Source: Schaalia vaccimaxillae DSM 15804
GTDB taxonomy: Bacteria > Actinomycetota > Actinomycetes > Actinomycetales > Actinomycetaceae
Assembly (NCBI RefSeq): GCF_000420425.1
Contig: NZ_ATUX01000007.1
Location: 358,023-422,022 of the forward strand
DNA: 64,000 nucleotides
Direction of reading: 5' to 3'
In this document: piece after piece, positions 8,803 to 16,668 of the stretch
Numbering within the stretch: position 1 is the stretch's first letter
Layout of the letters: every line of letters starts with the position of its first letter
Notes under the pieces: generated by a model
Told to the model about the DNA's origin: nothing
Seen by the model: the letters and a program-made list of their open reading frames with translations, nothing else
Database searches by the model: none
Translations under genes and position numbers: made by a program

Positions 8803-9906
8803 ATGATTTTCGCCGGATCCATGCTGTGGGCTCAGGGACCTGACCAAGACTCCCAATGGGTTGACGGTATCTGGAACATCGACAGGGGCCAGGTTCGCCG
8901 CCTGCAGGCAGATCATGCGAGCGTTACTCCTACTGTGACGGGGTATGCGATTCCGGGGATGGTCGACGTTCATTGTCATCTCGGCATTGGTGATGAAGGC
9001 CCTGTTGGCCAGGACGAACAACGTCAGCACGCTTTAGATACGTTGCGTTCAGGCGTCTTGGCAATTCGAGATTGTGGGGTCCCCGTAGATAACTCTTGGA
9101 TGAAAACGGATGCTCTGGCTCCCATTCTCATCCATTCGGGCAGGCACTTAGCCAGGCCCAAACGCTATCTCCGCGATCTTCCGATCGAGGCAACGAGCCA
9201 GAGAGATCTACCGATTCTGGTGGCCGAGCAGGCCAAGAATTCCGATGGCTGGGTCAAAATTATCGGAGACTGGATCGATCGTTCCAACGGCGTGGATTCA
9301 GATCTTGATCCACTCTGGGACCGCAAGGTTGTCATTGATGCTGTTGCGGCGGCGCACGACGAGGGCGCGCGAGTAGCGGTGCACTCGTTTTCTCACCGTG
9401 CTATCGACGACCTGCTAGACGCTGGAGTCGATGACATCGAACACGGATCGGGCATGGATGCAGATCAGCTTAATCAAGCTGTCCGACAAGGGGTGCTCGT
9501 TGATCCAACGCTTCTTCAAGTACAGCGTTTCAAGGACTTTGCTGCTCAGGCCGGAGCAAAGTATCCGGTGTACGCAGCCACCATGCGTCAGATGTACGAA
9601 CATCGCCGCGAGCACTTTGGATTGTTGGTCGATTCGGGTGTCGAACTCGTTCTGGGCACCGACTCAGGAGGCTTCCAACGCCACGGAACGGTGTTCAAAG
9701 AGCTGGCGATGTGGCAGGAATGGGGGATGGCGCCCTCCCGTATCGTTGATGTCGCCACCTGGCGGACGCGCCGAGCGATGGGACTACCCGCCCTTTACGA
9801 AGGAGCAACCGCCGACCTTGTAATCCTCCAAGAGGATCCGCGCCGAGACATTCAGGCCATAGCAGGACCACGAACGGTCGTCCTATCGGGATGTGTGATC
9901 GACTGA
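8803..9906 (+). CDS. Amidohydrolase family protein
   Basis: Metal-dependent hydrolase of about 367 residues, related to imidazolonepropionase/cyclic-imide-type amidohydrolases. Visible metal ligands: VDVHCHLG (HxH) on the first barrel strand, VHSFSH, EHGSGMD, and GTDSGG for the catalytic aspartate. The carbamylated-lysine position may be WVKIIGDW. The C-terminal beta-sandwich ends with the typical GATADLVIL. It starts two bases after the ffh stop (GTG 8797 would overlap it) with GGGGAA as ribosome site. The substrate cannot be inferred. Its 3' end overlaps the convergent phosphatase-family gene by 24 bases. Confidence 0.85.
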   Translation: MIFAGSMLWAQGPDQDSQWVDGIWNIDRGQVRRLQADHASVTPTVTGYAIPGMVDVHCHLGIGDEGPVGQDEQRQHALDTLRSGVLAIRDCGVPVDNSWMKTDALAPILIHSGRHLARPKRYLRDLPIEATSQRDLPILVAEQAKNSDGWVKIIGDWIDRSNGVDSDLDPLWDRKVVIDAVAAAHDEGARVAVHSFSHRAIDDLLDAGVDDIEHGSGMDADQLNQAVRQGVLVDPTLLQVQRFKDFAAQAGAKYPVYAATMRQMYEHRREHFGLLVDSGVELVLGTDSGGFQRHGTVFKELAMWQEWGMAPSRIVDVATWRTRRAMGLPALYEGATADLVILQEDPRRDIQAIAGPRTVVLSGCVID

Positions 9907-10823
9907 CGCTAGTGCTTCTTCGAGGACGCGTTGCGCTGTTGTGGCGTCGAAGCCGTTGCCAGAGGCAACCAGGGCACTGCGCAGGCCGTCGGGCATACCG
10001 CTTCCGGTGTCAACGTTGAGCGCCGTCCCTCCTGCGACACGCAAGATATGGATTCCTACCGCAACATCCCACGGCTTGAATGTCAGTTCCATTGTCGCGC
10101 CGAGCCAGCCGGCTGCCACATAGGACAGGTTGAGGGCGTAGGCTCCGAGCCTACGGGTTGATTGGTAGGCGCAAAGCAATGCTAAGTCGTGGGAAATTGC
10201 AATTTGGGGTTCACCTTCAGATCTTTCCTACTCGGATAGTAGTTATTGAGTACCGCGCGACCCTTGCAATCAAGCCCATCGGCTGTCAGAGGGCCACTAC
10301 CGTCGGGCGTCTCGTACCACGCGTCTTGATCGTCAGCGCAAAAGAGCTCACGCATGAGCGGGGCATATACCACCCCTGCAACAATGTGCCCGTCGTATTC
10401 CGCACCAATCGATGTGTTGATCCAGGGCATTCCCGCAGCGAAGTTAGATGTGCCATCGATCGGATCGACGATCCACCTCACATGTTCACCTAAGTCTGCA
10501 ACGATTTCTGCAGTCTGTGACCACTCCTGGTCTGATGGAATCGCTACCGGATCTGGAAGAGAATCACTCGCCCTAAGCTGACTCAAACCTGCCTCTTCAC
10601 CTAAAAGCAGGGAGCCTAGGACCGCGTTGCCAAGAATGCCTCTCAGAGCCTGCTCGACAATCCGATCGTGAACTGTCACCGAATCATGAAAGTCCGTCTT
10701 TGTTTCGAAGGACGTGCCCTTTCGCACGGCATCACGCAAGTACGGCGACACCGAGAGCGCCGCCTGTTGGGCGATAATGGTGAGGGTATGAATGATTTCG
10801 TGAGTCGGGTGTGCAGCAGTCAT
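9883..10823 (-). pseudogene. Inositol monophosphatase family gene split by a frameshift
   Basis: Two overlapping frames together make one SuhB/IMPase-type phosphatase. The upstream frame holds the metal-binding GEE and WIVDPIDGTSNF, then stops after NPKLQFPTT. The downstream frame continues the fold with SHDLALLCAYQSTRRLG and the second motif KPWDVAVGIHILRVAGG. Restoring one base at the T-run 10203-10205 (AAA in the coding strand) joins them as NPK-IAISHDLA. So this is either a real one-base deletion, a slippage-prone site, or a sequencing error. Start ATG 10823 is tentative; the frame is open to 10898. Neighbours are an amidohydrolase and the rpsP operon, with no functional link obvious. Confidence 0.8.
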
Positions 10824-10901
10824 ACGTTCATCGTCCACGAATCTGCGCGAGGGTGCGTGAGGGATACCACGCAGGATTTTGTCCGCGGAGAGTCGCAAAG
10901 A

Positions 10902-10931
10902 TTGGGGATCCTAGTCTTTTCGTGGCACAAT
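10902..10931 (+). promoter_or_regulatory. Candidate promoter of the rpsP operon
   Basis: TTGGGG (10902-10907) and CACAAT (10926-10931) are 18 bases apart, giving a leader of about 125 bases to the rpsP start. A small GGAGG/CCTCC hairpin (10953-10971) lies inside that leader. Matches to consensus are modest. Confidence 0.4.
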
Positions 10932-11061
10932 CGTGAGCTGTACCCGATCTTTGGAGGACCCTCTCGCCTCCTTTGATCGTGTCCCGGGTTGACGGTCGAC
11001 TTGTGTTCCCACCTTGACGACTCGATGCCCACACCGAATCGAAACAGGAGTGACCACAACA

Positions 11062-11544
11062 GTGGCAGTTCGTATCCGCTTGAAGCGCGTGGGCAAGATC
11101 CACGCTCCCGCCTACCGTGTCGTCGTCGTCGATTCACGCAAGAAGCGTGATGGCCGCGTCATCGAAGAGATCGGCATCTACGACGCACAGCCGAATCCGT
11201 CGATCATCAAGATCGATTCAGATCGCGCTCAGTACTGGCTTGGCGTTGGCGCTCAGCCTTCCGACCAGGTGCGTAACCTGCTCGTGCTGACCGGCGATAT
11301 CGCCAAGTTCAACGGCAAGGCAGACGCCGTTTCGCGCGTCGAGGTTTCCGAGGCTGACAAGGCCGCCCAGGCTGCAGAGGCCATCAAGGCTGCAGAATCT
11401 GCTGCCGAAAAGGGCAAGGCTGCTGCTTCAGCCAAGAAGGCCGAAGAAGAAGCCGCCAAGAAGGCTGAGGAAGAGGCGAATGCCGACTCCGCCGAAGAGG
11501 CTCCCGCTGAGGAAGCCTCCGAGGAAGCTGGCGAGGAAGCCTGA
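11062..11544 (+). CDS. rpsP: 30S ribosomal protein S16 with acidic/alanine-rich tail
   Basis: Small-subunit protein of 160 residues. The first ~80 are canonical S16 ([41 protein letters not shown]). The last ~70 form an Ala/Glu/Lys-rich, probably helical or disordered extension, a feature of several actinobacterial S16 proteins. GTG 11062 is chosen because family members start at AVRIRLKR and AGGAG lies 11 bases upstream; the frame is open 16 codons further back. First gene of rpsP-khpA-rimM-trmD, with khpA starting two bases after its stop. Confidence 0.95.
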   Translation: MAVRIRLKRVGKIHAPAYRVVVVDSRKKRDGRVIEEIGIYDAQPNPSIIKIDSDRAQYWLGVGAQPSDQVRNLLVLTGDIAKFNGKADAVSRVEVSEADKAAQAAEAIKAAESAAEKGKAAASAKKAEEEAAKKAEEEANADSAEEAPAEEASEEAGEEA

Positions 11545-11546
11545 GC

Positions 11547-11786
11547 ATGCTCGCAGACGCGTTGGAGCACTTGGTTAGCGGAATCGTTGACCATCCCGAG
11601 GACGTTCAGGTTTCCCCGCGCTCGATGCGCAGGGGACAGCTGCTCGAGGTCCGGGTTAATCCCGAAGATCTCGGCCGTGTCATCGGACGCAACGGTCGTA
11701 CCGCCCGTGCGCTGCGCACCGTGATGAGTGCGCTGTCCACACGCGGCCCCGTTCGAGTCGATGTCGTTGACACCGATCGCGAGTAA
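11547..11786 (+). CDS. khpA: KH-domain RNA-binding protein KhpA
   Basis: A 79-residue protein consisting of one KH domain, with the GxxG-type loop in GRVIGRNGRTARALR. It is the standard partner between rpsP and rimM in Gram-positive bacteria (YlqC/KhpA family), where it binds RNA and affects cell size and division with KhpB. It is translationally close to rpsP (two-base gap) and followed by an unusual perfect inverted repeat before rimM. Confidence 0.92.
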   Translation: MLADALEHLVSGIVDHPEDVQVSPRSMRRGQLLEVRVNPEDLGRVIGRNGRTARALRTVMSALSTRGPVRVDVVDTDRE

Positions 11787-11800
11787 GGCCTGTCTTAAAC

Positions 11801-11836
11801 GCAAGGAGGGATCCGGTTGTCCGGATCCCTCCTTGC
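11801..11836 (+). repeat. Perfect 16-bp inverted repeat inside the rpsP-trmD operon
   Basis: Arms 11801-11816 and 11821-11836 are perfectly complementary around a TTGT loop. The left arm contains AAGGAGG and the right arm contains CCTCCTT, the same sequence as the 16S anti-Shine-Dalgarno. No T-run follows. It lies 15 bases after khpA and 47 bases before rimM, so it could be an attenuator, an RNase III site or a transcript-stabilising hairpin. Confidence 0.85.
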
Positions 11837-11882
11837 GCATCTGACGCCCACGACCTTCACAAGAACAAGAAAGGCCACTGCC

Positions 11883-12404
11883 ATGAAGATGGTTGCCGCA
11901 CGTATTGGTCCAGCCCACGGGTTACGAGGCGAAGTTATTCTGGATGTGCGTTCCGATGACCCCCAGGTCATTTCGCCAGGCTCCATCCTCGAACTTGATG
12001 ACGGAAGCTGCCGCACCTTCACGGTGGAAGCCACTCGCCAACATAAAGATCGAGTACTGGCTTTTTTCGCTGAGATTCAATCTCGAGAAGAAGCCGAAGA
12101 ACTACGCGGAGCCGTCCTCGTCGTTGACGCTCACGACGAAGCTGACGCATGGTATCCCCACCAGCTCAAAGGCATGTCCGCGCGCACCCCTTCGGGATCA
12201 GAATTGGGCACTGTTGTCGGCCTACAGCCAGGCGCCGCCCAAGACCTGATTCTCGTGCGCACTGACAACGGTAAGGTCATGGTGCCTTTCGTCCACCAAA
12301 TCGTTCCCGAAGTCAATGTTGAAACTGCAACTATGACAATCGACCCACCGCCAGGTCTTTTCGATGATCAGGCAGTCATCGCAGACGGAAAGTCACACGA
12401 ATAA
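11883..12404 (+). CDS. rimM: Ribosome maturation factor RimM
   Basis: 16S processing factor for the 30S head that binds S19. 173 residues: N-terminal RimM domain (VAARIGPAHGLRGEVIL) and C-terminal PRC barrel with WYPHQLKG near residue 90 and VPFVHQIVPEV near the end. ATG 11883 starts the conserved sequence and has AGAAAGG upstream. An in-frame TTG at 11817, in the loop of the preceding hairpin, would add 22 non-conserved residues and is disfavoured. The stop overlaps the trmD start by one base. Confidence 0.94.
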   Translation: MKMVAARIGPAHGLRGEVILDVRSDDPQVISPGSILELDDGSCRTFTVEATRQHKDRVLAFFAEIQSREEAEELRGAVLVVDAHDEADAWYPHQLKGMSARTPSGSELGTVVGLQPGAAQDLILVRTDNGKVMVPFVHQIVPEVNVETATMTIDPPPGLFDDQAVIADGKSHE

Positions 12405-13747
12405 TGCGTATCGACCTCGTCACGATCTTTCCGGACTATTTCGCCCCCCTCGAGCTGTCCTTGATGGGTAAAGCCAGCGACCACGGACTCGTCGATGTTA
12501 ACGTCCACGATCTGCGCAACTGGACCAGCGACCGTCACCGTAGTGTCGATGACACGCCGTATGGCGGAGGGGCTGGGATGGTGATGAAGCCGGATGTGTG
12601 GGGGCAAGCTCTTGACGAGATCCTGGCAACCCCACTTGTCAGCGATGCTCCTCCACGGCGTGTATTGGCCATCCCCACTCCATCTGGGCGGCCTTTGACA
12701 CAAGAAATTGCACTTGACTTGGCTAGCGCAGATCAGCTGATCGTGGCATGTGGACGATACGAAGGTCCCGACCAAAGGGTGGCCGACTACTATCACAGCG
12801 AGGGCTGCGACGTCCTCGAATATTCCATCGGCGACTATGTTCTTAACGGCGGTGAAGCGGCCGCACTGGTTTTGGTTGAGGCGGTCGTTCGACTTCTCGA
12901 TGGCTTCATGGGCAACCCAGACTCAATCGTCGAAGAGTCCTATTCTGACGGGCTGCTTGAATATCCCGCATACACTAAGCCCCGTTCGTGGCGAGGTTTT
13001 GACGTTCCTGATGTTCTGCTCAGCGGCGACCATGAAGCCATCCGATCATGGCGCCTGGAGCAATCCCTGGAACGCACAGTCTCTCGGCGCCCCGATCTCA
13101 TTCTTGCCATGACCACCGACCACCTCAATGCCCAGGCCCGACAGTATTTAGCATCTCGAGGATATGCGGCTCAAGCCGGCCAGCGGGCAGTTGCCTTGGC
13201 AATCGAACCCGCACATCCCCAGCAAGCTCAAGCGTTGAGTGCATTGGCCCGCGCAACATTCCCCATGGCTTGCCCAGAACATCTCAGCCAAGAAGCGATC
13301 GATGCTTTCATGACTGAACAACTCAGCGTGCAAGCCTTCGAGCGCATGCTTGCAGACCCTGACGAATACCGAATCTCGGTGGCCCAGGCGGGTGGACAAC
13401 TGGTGGGCTACACGCTGACCCTGCTCAGTGGCGGAGATGGTATCCCTGCAGACATGGTCGAGTCCGGCCGAGTAGGAGCAGATGCCGCGTATCTTTCCAA
13501 GTGCTACGTCGATAGCGCCTGGCAGGGCAGCGGGATCGCTGGAGCACTACTCGAAGCCGCGATCGAGGACATTGAAATACGAGGTCGAAATAGCCAGGTT
13601 CTCCTGGGGACCAATGAAGCCAATAAGCGTGCTCAAAAGTTCTACCGCAAGCACGGCTTTATGCGCGTTGGGCGCAGGGTTTTCAATGTTGGTGGTGTCC
13701 CCAATCGTGATGTGATCCTCGTGCGCAAGATCACCCCGAGACAATGA
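12404..13747 (+). CDS. trmD: tRNA (guanine37-N1)-methyltransferase TrmD fused to a GNAT acetyltransferase domain
   Basis: 447 residues, nearly twice the usual ~240. Residues 1-~235 are a complete TrmD knot methyltransferase that makes m1G37 to prevent frameshifting: RIDLVTIFPDYF, DDTPYGGGAGMVM, CGRYEGPDQRV, SIGDYVLNGGEAA, and a C-terminal tRNA-binding region. Residues ~245-447 form a GNAT-like domain: a family-typical VGYTLTLLSGG strand, YLSKCYVDSAWQGSGIAGALLEAA (acetyl-CoA loop), and NEANKRAQKFYRKHGF. The junction has no stop or frameshift, so the fusion is real in this sequence. The acetyl-acceptor is unknown. Last gene of the rpsP operon. Confidence 0.93.
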   Translation: MRIDLVTIFPDYFAPLELSLMGKASDHGLVDVNVHDLRNWTSDRHRSVDDTPYGGGAGMVMKPDVWGQALDEILATPLVSDAPPRRVLAIPTPSGRPLTQEIALDLASADQLIVACGRYEGPDQRVADYYHSEGCDVLEYSIGDYVLNGGEAAALVLVEAVVRLLDGFMGNPDSIVEESYSDGLLEYPAYTKPRSWRGFDVPDVLLSGDHEAIRSWRLEQSLERTVSRRPDLILAMTTDHLNAQARQYLASRGYAAQAGQRAVALAIEPAHPQQAQALSALARATFPMACPEHLSQEAIDAFMTEQLSVQAFERMLADPDEYRISVAQAGGQLVGYTLTLLSGGDGIPADMVESGRVGADAAYLSKCYVDSAWQGSGIAGALLEAAIEDIEIRGRNSQVLLGTNEANKRAQKFYRKHGFMRVGRRVFNVGGVPNRDVILVRKITPRQ

Positions 13748-13821
13748 GTTCAAGACTCATTCGGCGGTGACCTCAAACCGTGAATGTGCGACACTGAAGA
13801 GCCGTTTGGATGAGATGCAAC

Positions 13822-13907
13822 CTGCCGCAGGGGGCCATCACCGTCATCCAAGCGAATAGATCACGCAGGCTTGTCCTGCCGAATCAGACGTAACTGACCT
13901 GCGGCAG
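13822..13907 (+). promoter_or_regulatory. Structured leader candidate of rplS
   Basis: CTGCCGCAGG (13822-13831) can pair perfectly with CCTGCGGCAG (13898-13907), enclosing a smaller hairpin GCAGG/CCTGC (13865-13879). The AGGAG ribosome site follows at about 13915. The arrangement resembles autogenous ribosomal-protein leaders, but I do not recognise it as the known L19 leader class. Confidence 0.5.
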
Positions 13908-13925
13908 AGGCGTCAAGGAGTAACA

Positions 13926-14282
13926 ATGCAGAAGCTGGACGCAGTCGACGCGGCAGCCCTTCGCGAGGACATTCCCTCGTTCCGTGCCGGTGACACCGTT
14001 AAGGTGCACGTCAAGGTTATTGAAGGCAGCCGTTCCCGTATCCAGGTTTTCCAGGGCGTTGTGATCGCCCGCCGCGGACATGGCGTGTCTTCCACGTTCA
14101 CTGTTCGCAAGGTGTCCTTCGGTGTGGGTGTTGAGCGCACCTTCCCGGTTCACGCTCCCACGATCGACCGAGTTGAGGTCGTGACCAAGGGTGATGTGCG
14201 CCGCGCGAAGCTCTACTACCTGCGCGATCGTCACGGCAAGGCCGCGAAGATTAAGGAACACCGTTCGGGAAGCGCGGAGTGA
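13926..14282 (+). CDS. rplS: 50S ribosomal protein L19
   Basis: 118-residue L19 that lies at the 30S-50S interface. Recognised by [50 protein letters not shown] and the C-terminal [23 protein letters not shown] is six bases before the ATG. It is separated from trmD by a 178-base structured interval and followed by a GC-rich stem-loop, so it looks monocistronic. Confidence 0.97.
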   Translation: MQKLDAVDAAALREDIPSFRAGDTVKVHVKVIEGSRSRIQVFQGVVIARRGHGVSSTFTVRKVSFGVGVERTFPVHAPTIDRVEVVTKGDVRRAKLYYLRDRHGKAAKIKEHRSGSAE

Positions 14283-14304
14283 TCCTGCGAGCATGACCGT
14301 GTCG

Positions 14305-14331
14305 GGCCCGGCATCCCTGTGGTGCCGGGCC
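14305..14331 (+). terminator. Stem-loop after rplS
   Basis: GGCCCGGCA (from 14305) pairs with TGCCGGGCC (ending 14331). The T-rich tail is weak (ACATTTCTTAT), but position after rplS and before lepB fits a terminator. Confidence 0.65.
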
Positions 14332-14367
14332 TAACATTTCTTATAGTGTCAATGTCGGGAGAACAGT

Positions 14368-15138
14368 ATGAGCCAAGAGCCGTCGGATCGAAACCTTGAG
14401 GATACGATCGACCAGGGTCCAGCTCATCTACCGTCCCTGAAAGACCAACGCCGACAGTACGCCGTCCAACGAGCCAACCCTTGGATGTGGGTTAAAGAAA
14501 TTGGTTTGATCCTGGTCGTTGCTCTGGTGATCTCGTCTTTGCTCAGAGCCTTCATCGTCCAAGTGTTTTGGATCCCGTCACCATCAATGCGAGAAACCCT
14601 GGTCGAGGACGATCGCATCGCAGTTTCGCGAATATCAGCTTTCACCGGTGACATTGAACGAGGAGACGTTGTCGTCTTCCGCGATGAGTTGGGTTGGTTG
14701 TCTTCTATCAACTCATCAGGCGGGTCAAATTGGCTCAAAGAAATCGGACAATTTGTCGGCTTTCTACCCGATGACGGTGAGCAGACACTTGTTAAAAGGG
14801 TGATCGGCGTAGGGGGGGACCACGTTGCTTGTGAGGGTTCAGGCAGTCCGATTACCGTGAACGGTGTTGCGATTGATGAATCTGCGTACTTGGCAAATGG
14901 ACAGACCGCTTCGGTAGTTGCTTTTGATGTGGAAATTCCTCAGGGCTCGCTGTGGGTAATGGGAGACAATCGCGCCAATTCAGCCGATTCGCGTTATCAC
15001 ATGGGGGAGGGTGAGACTCCTTTCGTGGCCCAGTCTGCCGTTGTTGGAAAGGTTTGGGCGGTGATCTGGCCGCAGTCGCGGTGGAGTTCCGAAATTGAGC
15101 ATCGCCACGCATTTTCCGCCGTTAGTGGCAAGTCATGA
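14368..15138 (+). CDS. lepB: Signal peptidase I
   Basis: Membrane-bound protease (256 residues) that removes signal peptides from exported proteins. A polar N-terminus is followed by one membrane helix (about residues 47-70). The catalytic serine is in WIPSPSMRETL, the catalytic lysine in TLVKRVIGVGGD, and the conserved WVMGDNRANSADSR box follows. Its last four bases overlap the rnhB start, placing it first in a lepB-rnhB-DUF2469 operon, an order common in Actinobacteria. Confidence 0.95.
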   Translation: MSQEPSDRNLEDTIDQGPAHLPSLKDQRRQYAVQRANPWMWVKEIGLILVVALVISSLLRAFIVQVFWIPSPSMRETLVEDDRIAVSRISAFTGDIERGDVVVFRDELGWLSSINSSGGSNWLKEIGQFVGFLPDDGEQTLVKRVIGVGGDHVACEGSGSPITVNGVAIDESAYLANGQTASVVAFDVEIPQGSLWVMGDNRANSADSRYHMGEGETPFVAQSAVVGKVWAVIWPQSRWSSEIEHRHAFSAVSGKS

Positions 15139-15827
15139 AAACTGCCGGGCGTGAAGTGGAACTGGCCCTTGCTGCCACCCACGGCATCGTGGCGGGAATG
15201 GACGAGGTCGGTCGTGGTGCACTCGCTGGCCCAGTCGCTGTCGGAGTCGCGCTAGTCGATGCTGCTGACAGGCCAGTACCTGCAGGATTGACGGATTCGA
15301 AGTCGATGACGGCTCACAGACGGGCCGCTATGGTTCCCTTGGCGAGCGAATGGGCGATTGATAGTGCCGTCGGTTTGGCTTCGCCGGCCGAGATTGATCG
15401 TTGGGGAATTATTGTGGGGCTGCGCTTGGCTGGGATGAGGGCATTGGAGCAGGTGATCTCCAGGGGACACATGCCTGGAATTGTTTTGCTCGACGGCTCA
15501 CACGATTGGTTGAGCACTCCTGAAGATCTGATGAGCGCCGTAGAAGAAGGGCCGCGGTTGCCGCAGATTCCCAGGATTGAGGTGGTCACCCGTGTCAAGG
15601 CTGATCTCGACTGTGCCGTCGTTTCAGCGGCCTCGGTCCTCGCTAAGGAGCACCGTGATGGACTTATGGCTCGGCTCGAAGATCCTGGCTACGGTTGGGC
15701 GAAGAACAAGGGATATTCGGCCCCCGCGCATATTGCGGGGCTTGAAAAGCTTGGGGCTTGCGACCAACATCGTCGCAGTTGGAACCTGCCGCTTCGTATT
15801 GGCGTGCCACGGGCGCTGGACGAATAG
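15135..15827 (+). CDS. rnhB: Ribonuclease HII
   Basis: Cuts RNA in RNA/DNA hybrids, including single ribonucleotides in DNA. 230 residues with the signature GMDEVGRGALAGPVAV (catalytic Asp-Glu) near residue 21, LTDSKSM, LLDGSHDW, and VTRVKADLDCAVVSAASVLAK with the remaining acidic residue. ATG 15135 overlaps the lepB stop (ATGA), showing translational coupling. Confidence 0.95.
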   Translation: MKTAGREVELALAATHGIVAGMDEVGRGALAGPVAVGVALVDAADRPVPAGLTDSKSMTAHRRAAMVPLASEWAIDSAVGLASPAEIDRWGIIVGLRLAGMRALEQVISRGHMPGIVLLDGSHDWLSTPEDLMSAVEEGPRLPQIPRIEVVTRVKADLDCAVVSAASVLAKEHRDGLMARLEDPGYGWAKNKGYSAPAHIAGLEKLGACDQHRRSWNLPLRIGVPRALDE

Positions 15828-15847
15828 TCATGGGGGATGATGATCCA

Positions 15848-16147
15848 ATGAGTCAGGACATCGAAGGCTACGAGAACAATCTCGAGCTTGAGCTTTTCCG
15901 CGAGTACCGCGATGTGATCGGATTGTTTAAATACGTCGTGGAGACTGAACGGCGTTTCTATTTGTGTAATCACGTTGACGTGCAGGCACGTCCAGTTGGC
16001 TCTGACGTGTTCTTTGAACTGACGTTAAATGATGCCTGGGTCTGGGATATTTATCGTTCGTCGAGATTCGTGCGCTCGGTGCGAGTCATCACCTATAAAG
16101 ACGTCAACGTTGAGGAACTGTCGAAACCGGAGCTCGACATACCCTAA
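15848..16147 (+). CDS. DUF2469 family protein
   Basis: A 99-residue cytoplasmic protein of a family essentially confined to Actinobacteria and always near rnhB. Matches family-typical segments: EGYENNLELELFREYRDV, FKYVVETERRFYL, DAWVWDIYR and ITYKDVNVEEL. Function is not established. ATG 15848 gives the usual family N-terminus and has GGGGGA about 11 bases upstream; ATG 15830 would add six residues. Confidence 0.9.
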   Translation: MSQDIEGYENNLELELFREYRDVIGLFKYVVETERRFYLCNHVDVQARPVGSDVFFELTLNDAWVWDIYRSSRFVRSVRVITYKDVNVEELSKPELDIP

Positions 16148-16153
16148 GGTTCC

Positions 16154-16162
16154 TTATCCACA
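16154..16162 (+). promoter_or_regulatory. Perfect DnaA-box sequence
   Basis: TTATCCACA, the 9-base consensus, lies in the intergenic space after the DUF2469 gene. A near match (CTATCCACA) sits 20 bases further on, inside the next hairpin. An isolated box may titrate DnaA or regulate a gene; there is no sign of an origin here. Confidence 0.5.
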
Positions 16163-16170
16163 GGCTTTAC

Positions 16171-16200
16171 CAACCCGCGTCTATCCACAGACGCGGGTTG
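16171..16200 (+). terminator. 12-bp stem-loop closing the lepB-rnhB-DUF2469 operon
   Basis: Arms 16171-16182 and 16189-16200 are perfectly complementary around a six-base loop. Only a short CGTACTTTC follows, so termination is probable from position, not from a T-run. Confidence 0.65.
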
Positions 16201-16254
16201 CGTACTTTCACCCACGTCTTCAGTCAGGCAAAACTGAAAGCGGAGGTGATTTCG

Positions 16255-16668
16255 GTGAATATCAATGGCAGACGAGTTCTCGGTCAAGCAGGTGAGGCAA
16301 CAGCATGCCGGATCGTCCAAGATGCCGGTCTTACCGTCATTGAGCGCAATTGGCGTGACGGAAGGAAAGGCGAACTCGACATTATTGCCACAGACGATGC
16401 TCGGATTATCGTCATCGAAGTCAGGACACGAATCGGGACCAGGTGCGGTACAGCCTTGGAGTCCATCGACCAGCGTAAACTTTCACAATTGCGGCGCCTG
16501 GCCGCATCTTGGGCCCACCAACACCACATCCGATGCGGCTTGCGAGTGGACGTGATTGCCCTCGTACTGGATCCGCAAACCATCAGACCTGGTATTGCTA
16601 GCGTGACTGCAGCTACTGACCTGCGGGTCTATCACCCCCAGATTGATTGGATCGAGGCCATCGCATGA
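16255..16668 (+). CDS. YraN/UPF0102 endonuclease-like protein
   Basis: 137-residue protein with a restriction-endonuclease-like fold. The motif pattern is present: GEATACRIVQDAG, then the G-E-L-D-I-I-A strand (RKGELDIIATD) and IIVIEVRTR, which supply the PD-(D/E)xK-like acidic residues and end the core in ExR instead of ExK. The family is linked by synteny to comM and dprA in many bacteria, as here, suggesting a DNA-processing role. GTG 16255 with GGAGG upstream is preferred; the frame opens at 16198. Confidence 0.88.
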   Translation: MNINGRRVLGQAGEATACRIVQDAGLTVIERNWRDGRKGELDIIATDDARIIVIEVRTRIGTRCGTALESIDQRKLSQLRRLAASWAHQHHIRCGLRVDVIALVLDPQTIRPGIASVTAATDLRVYHPQIDWIEAIA

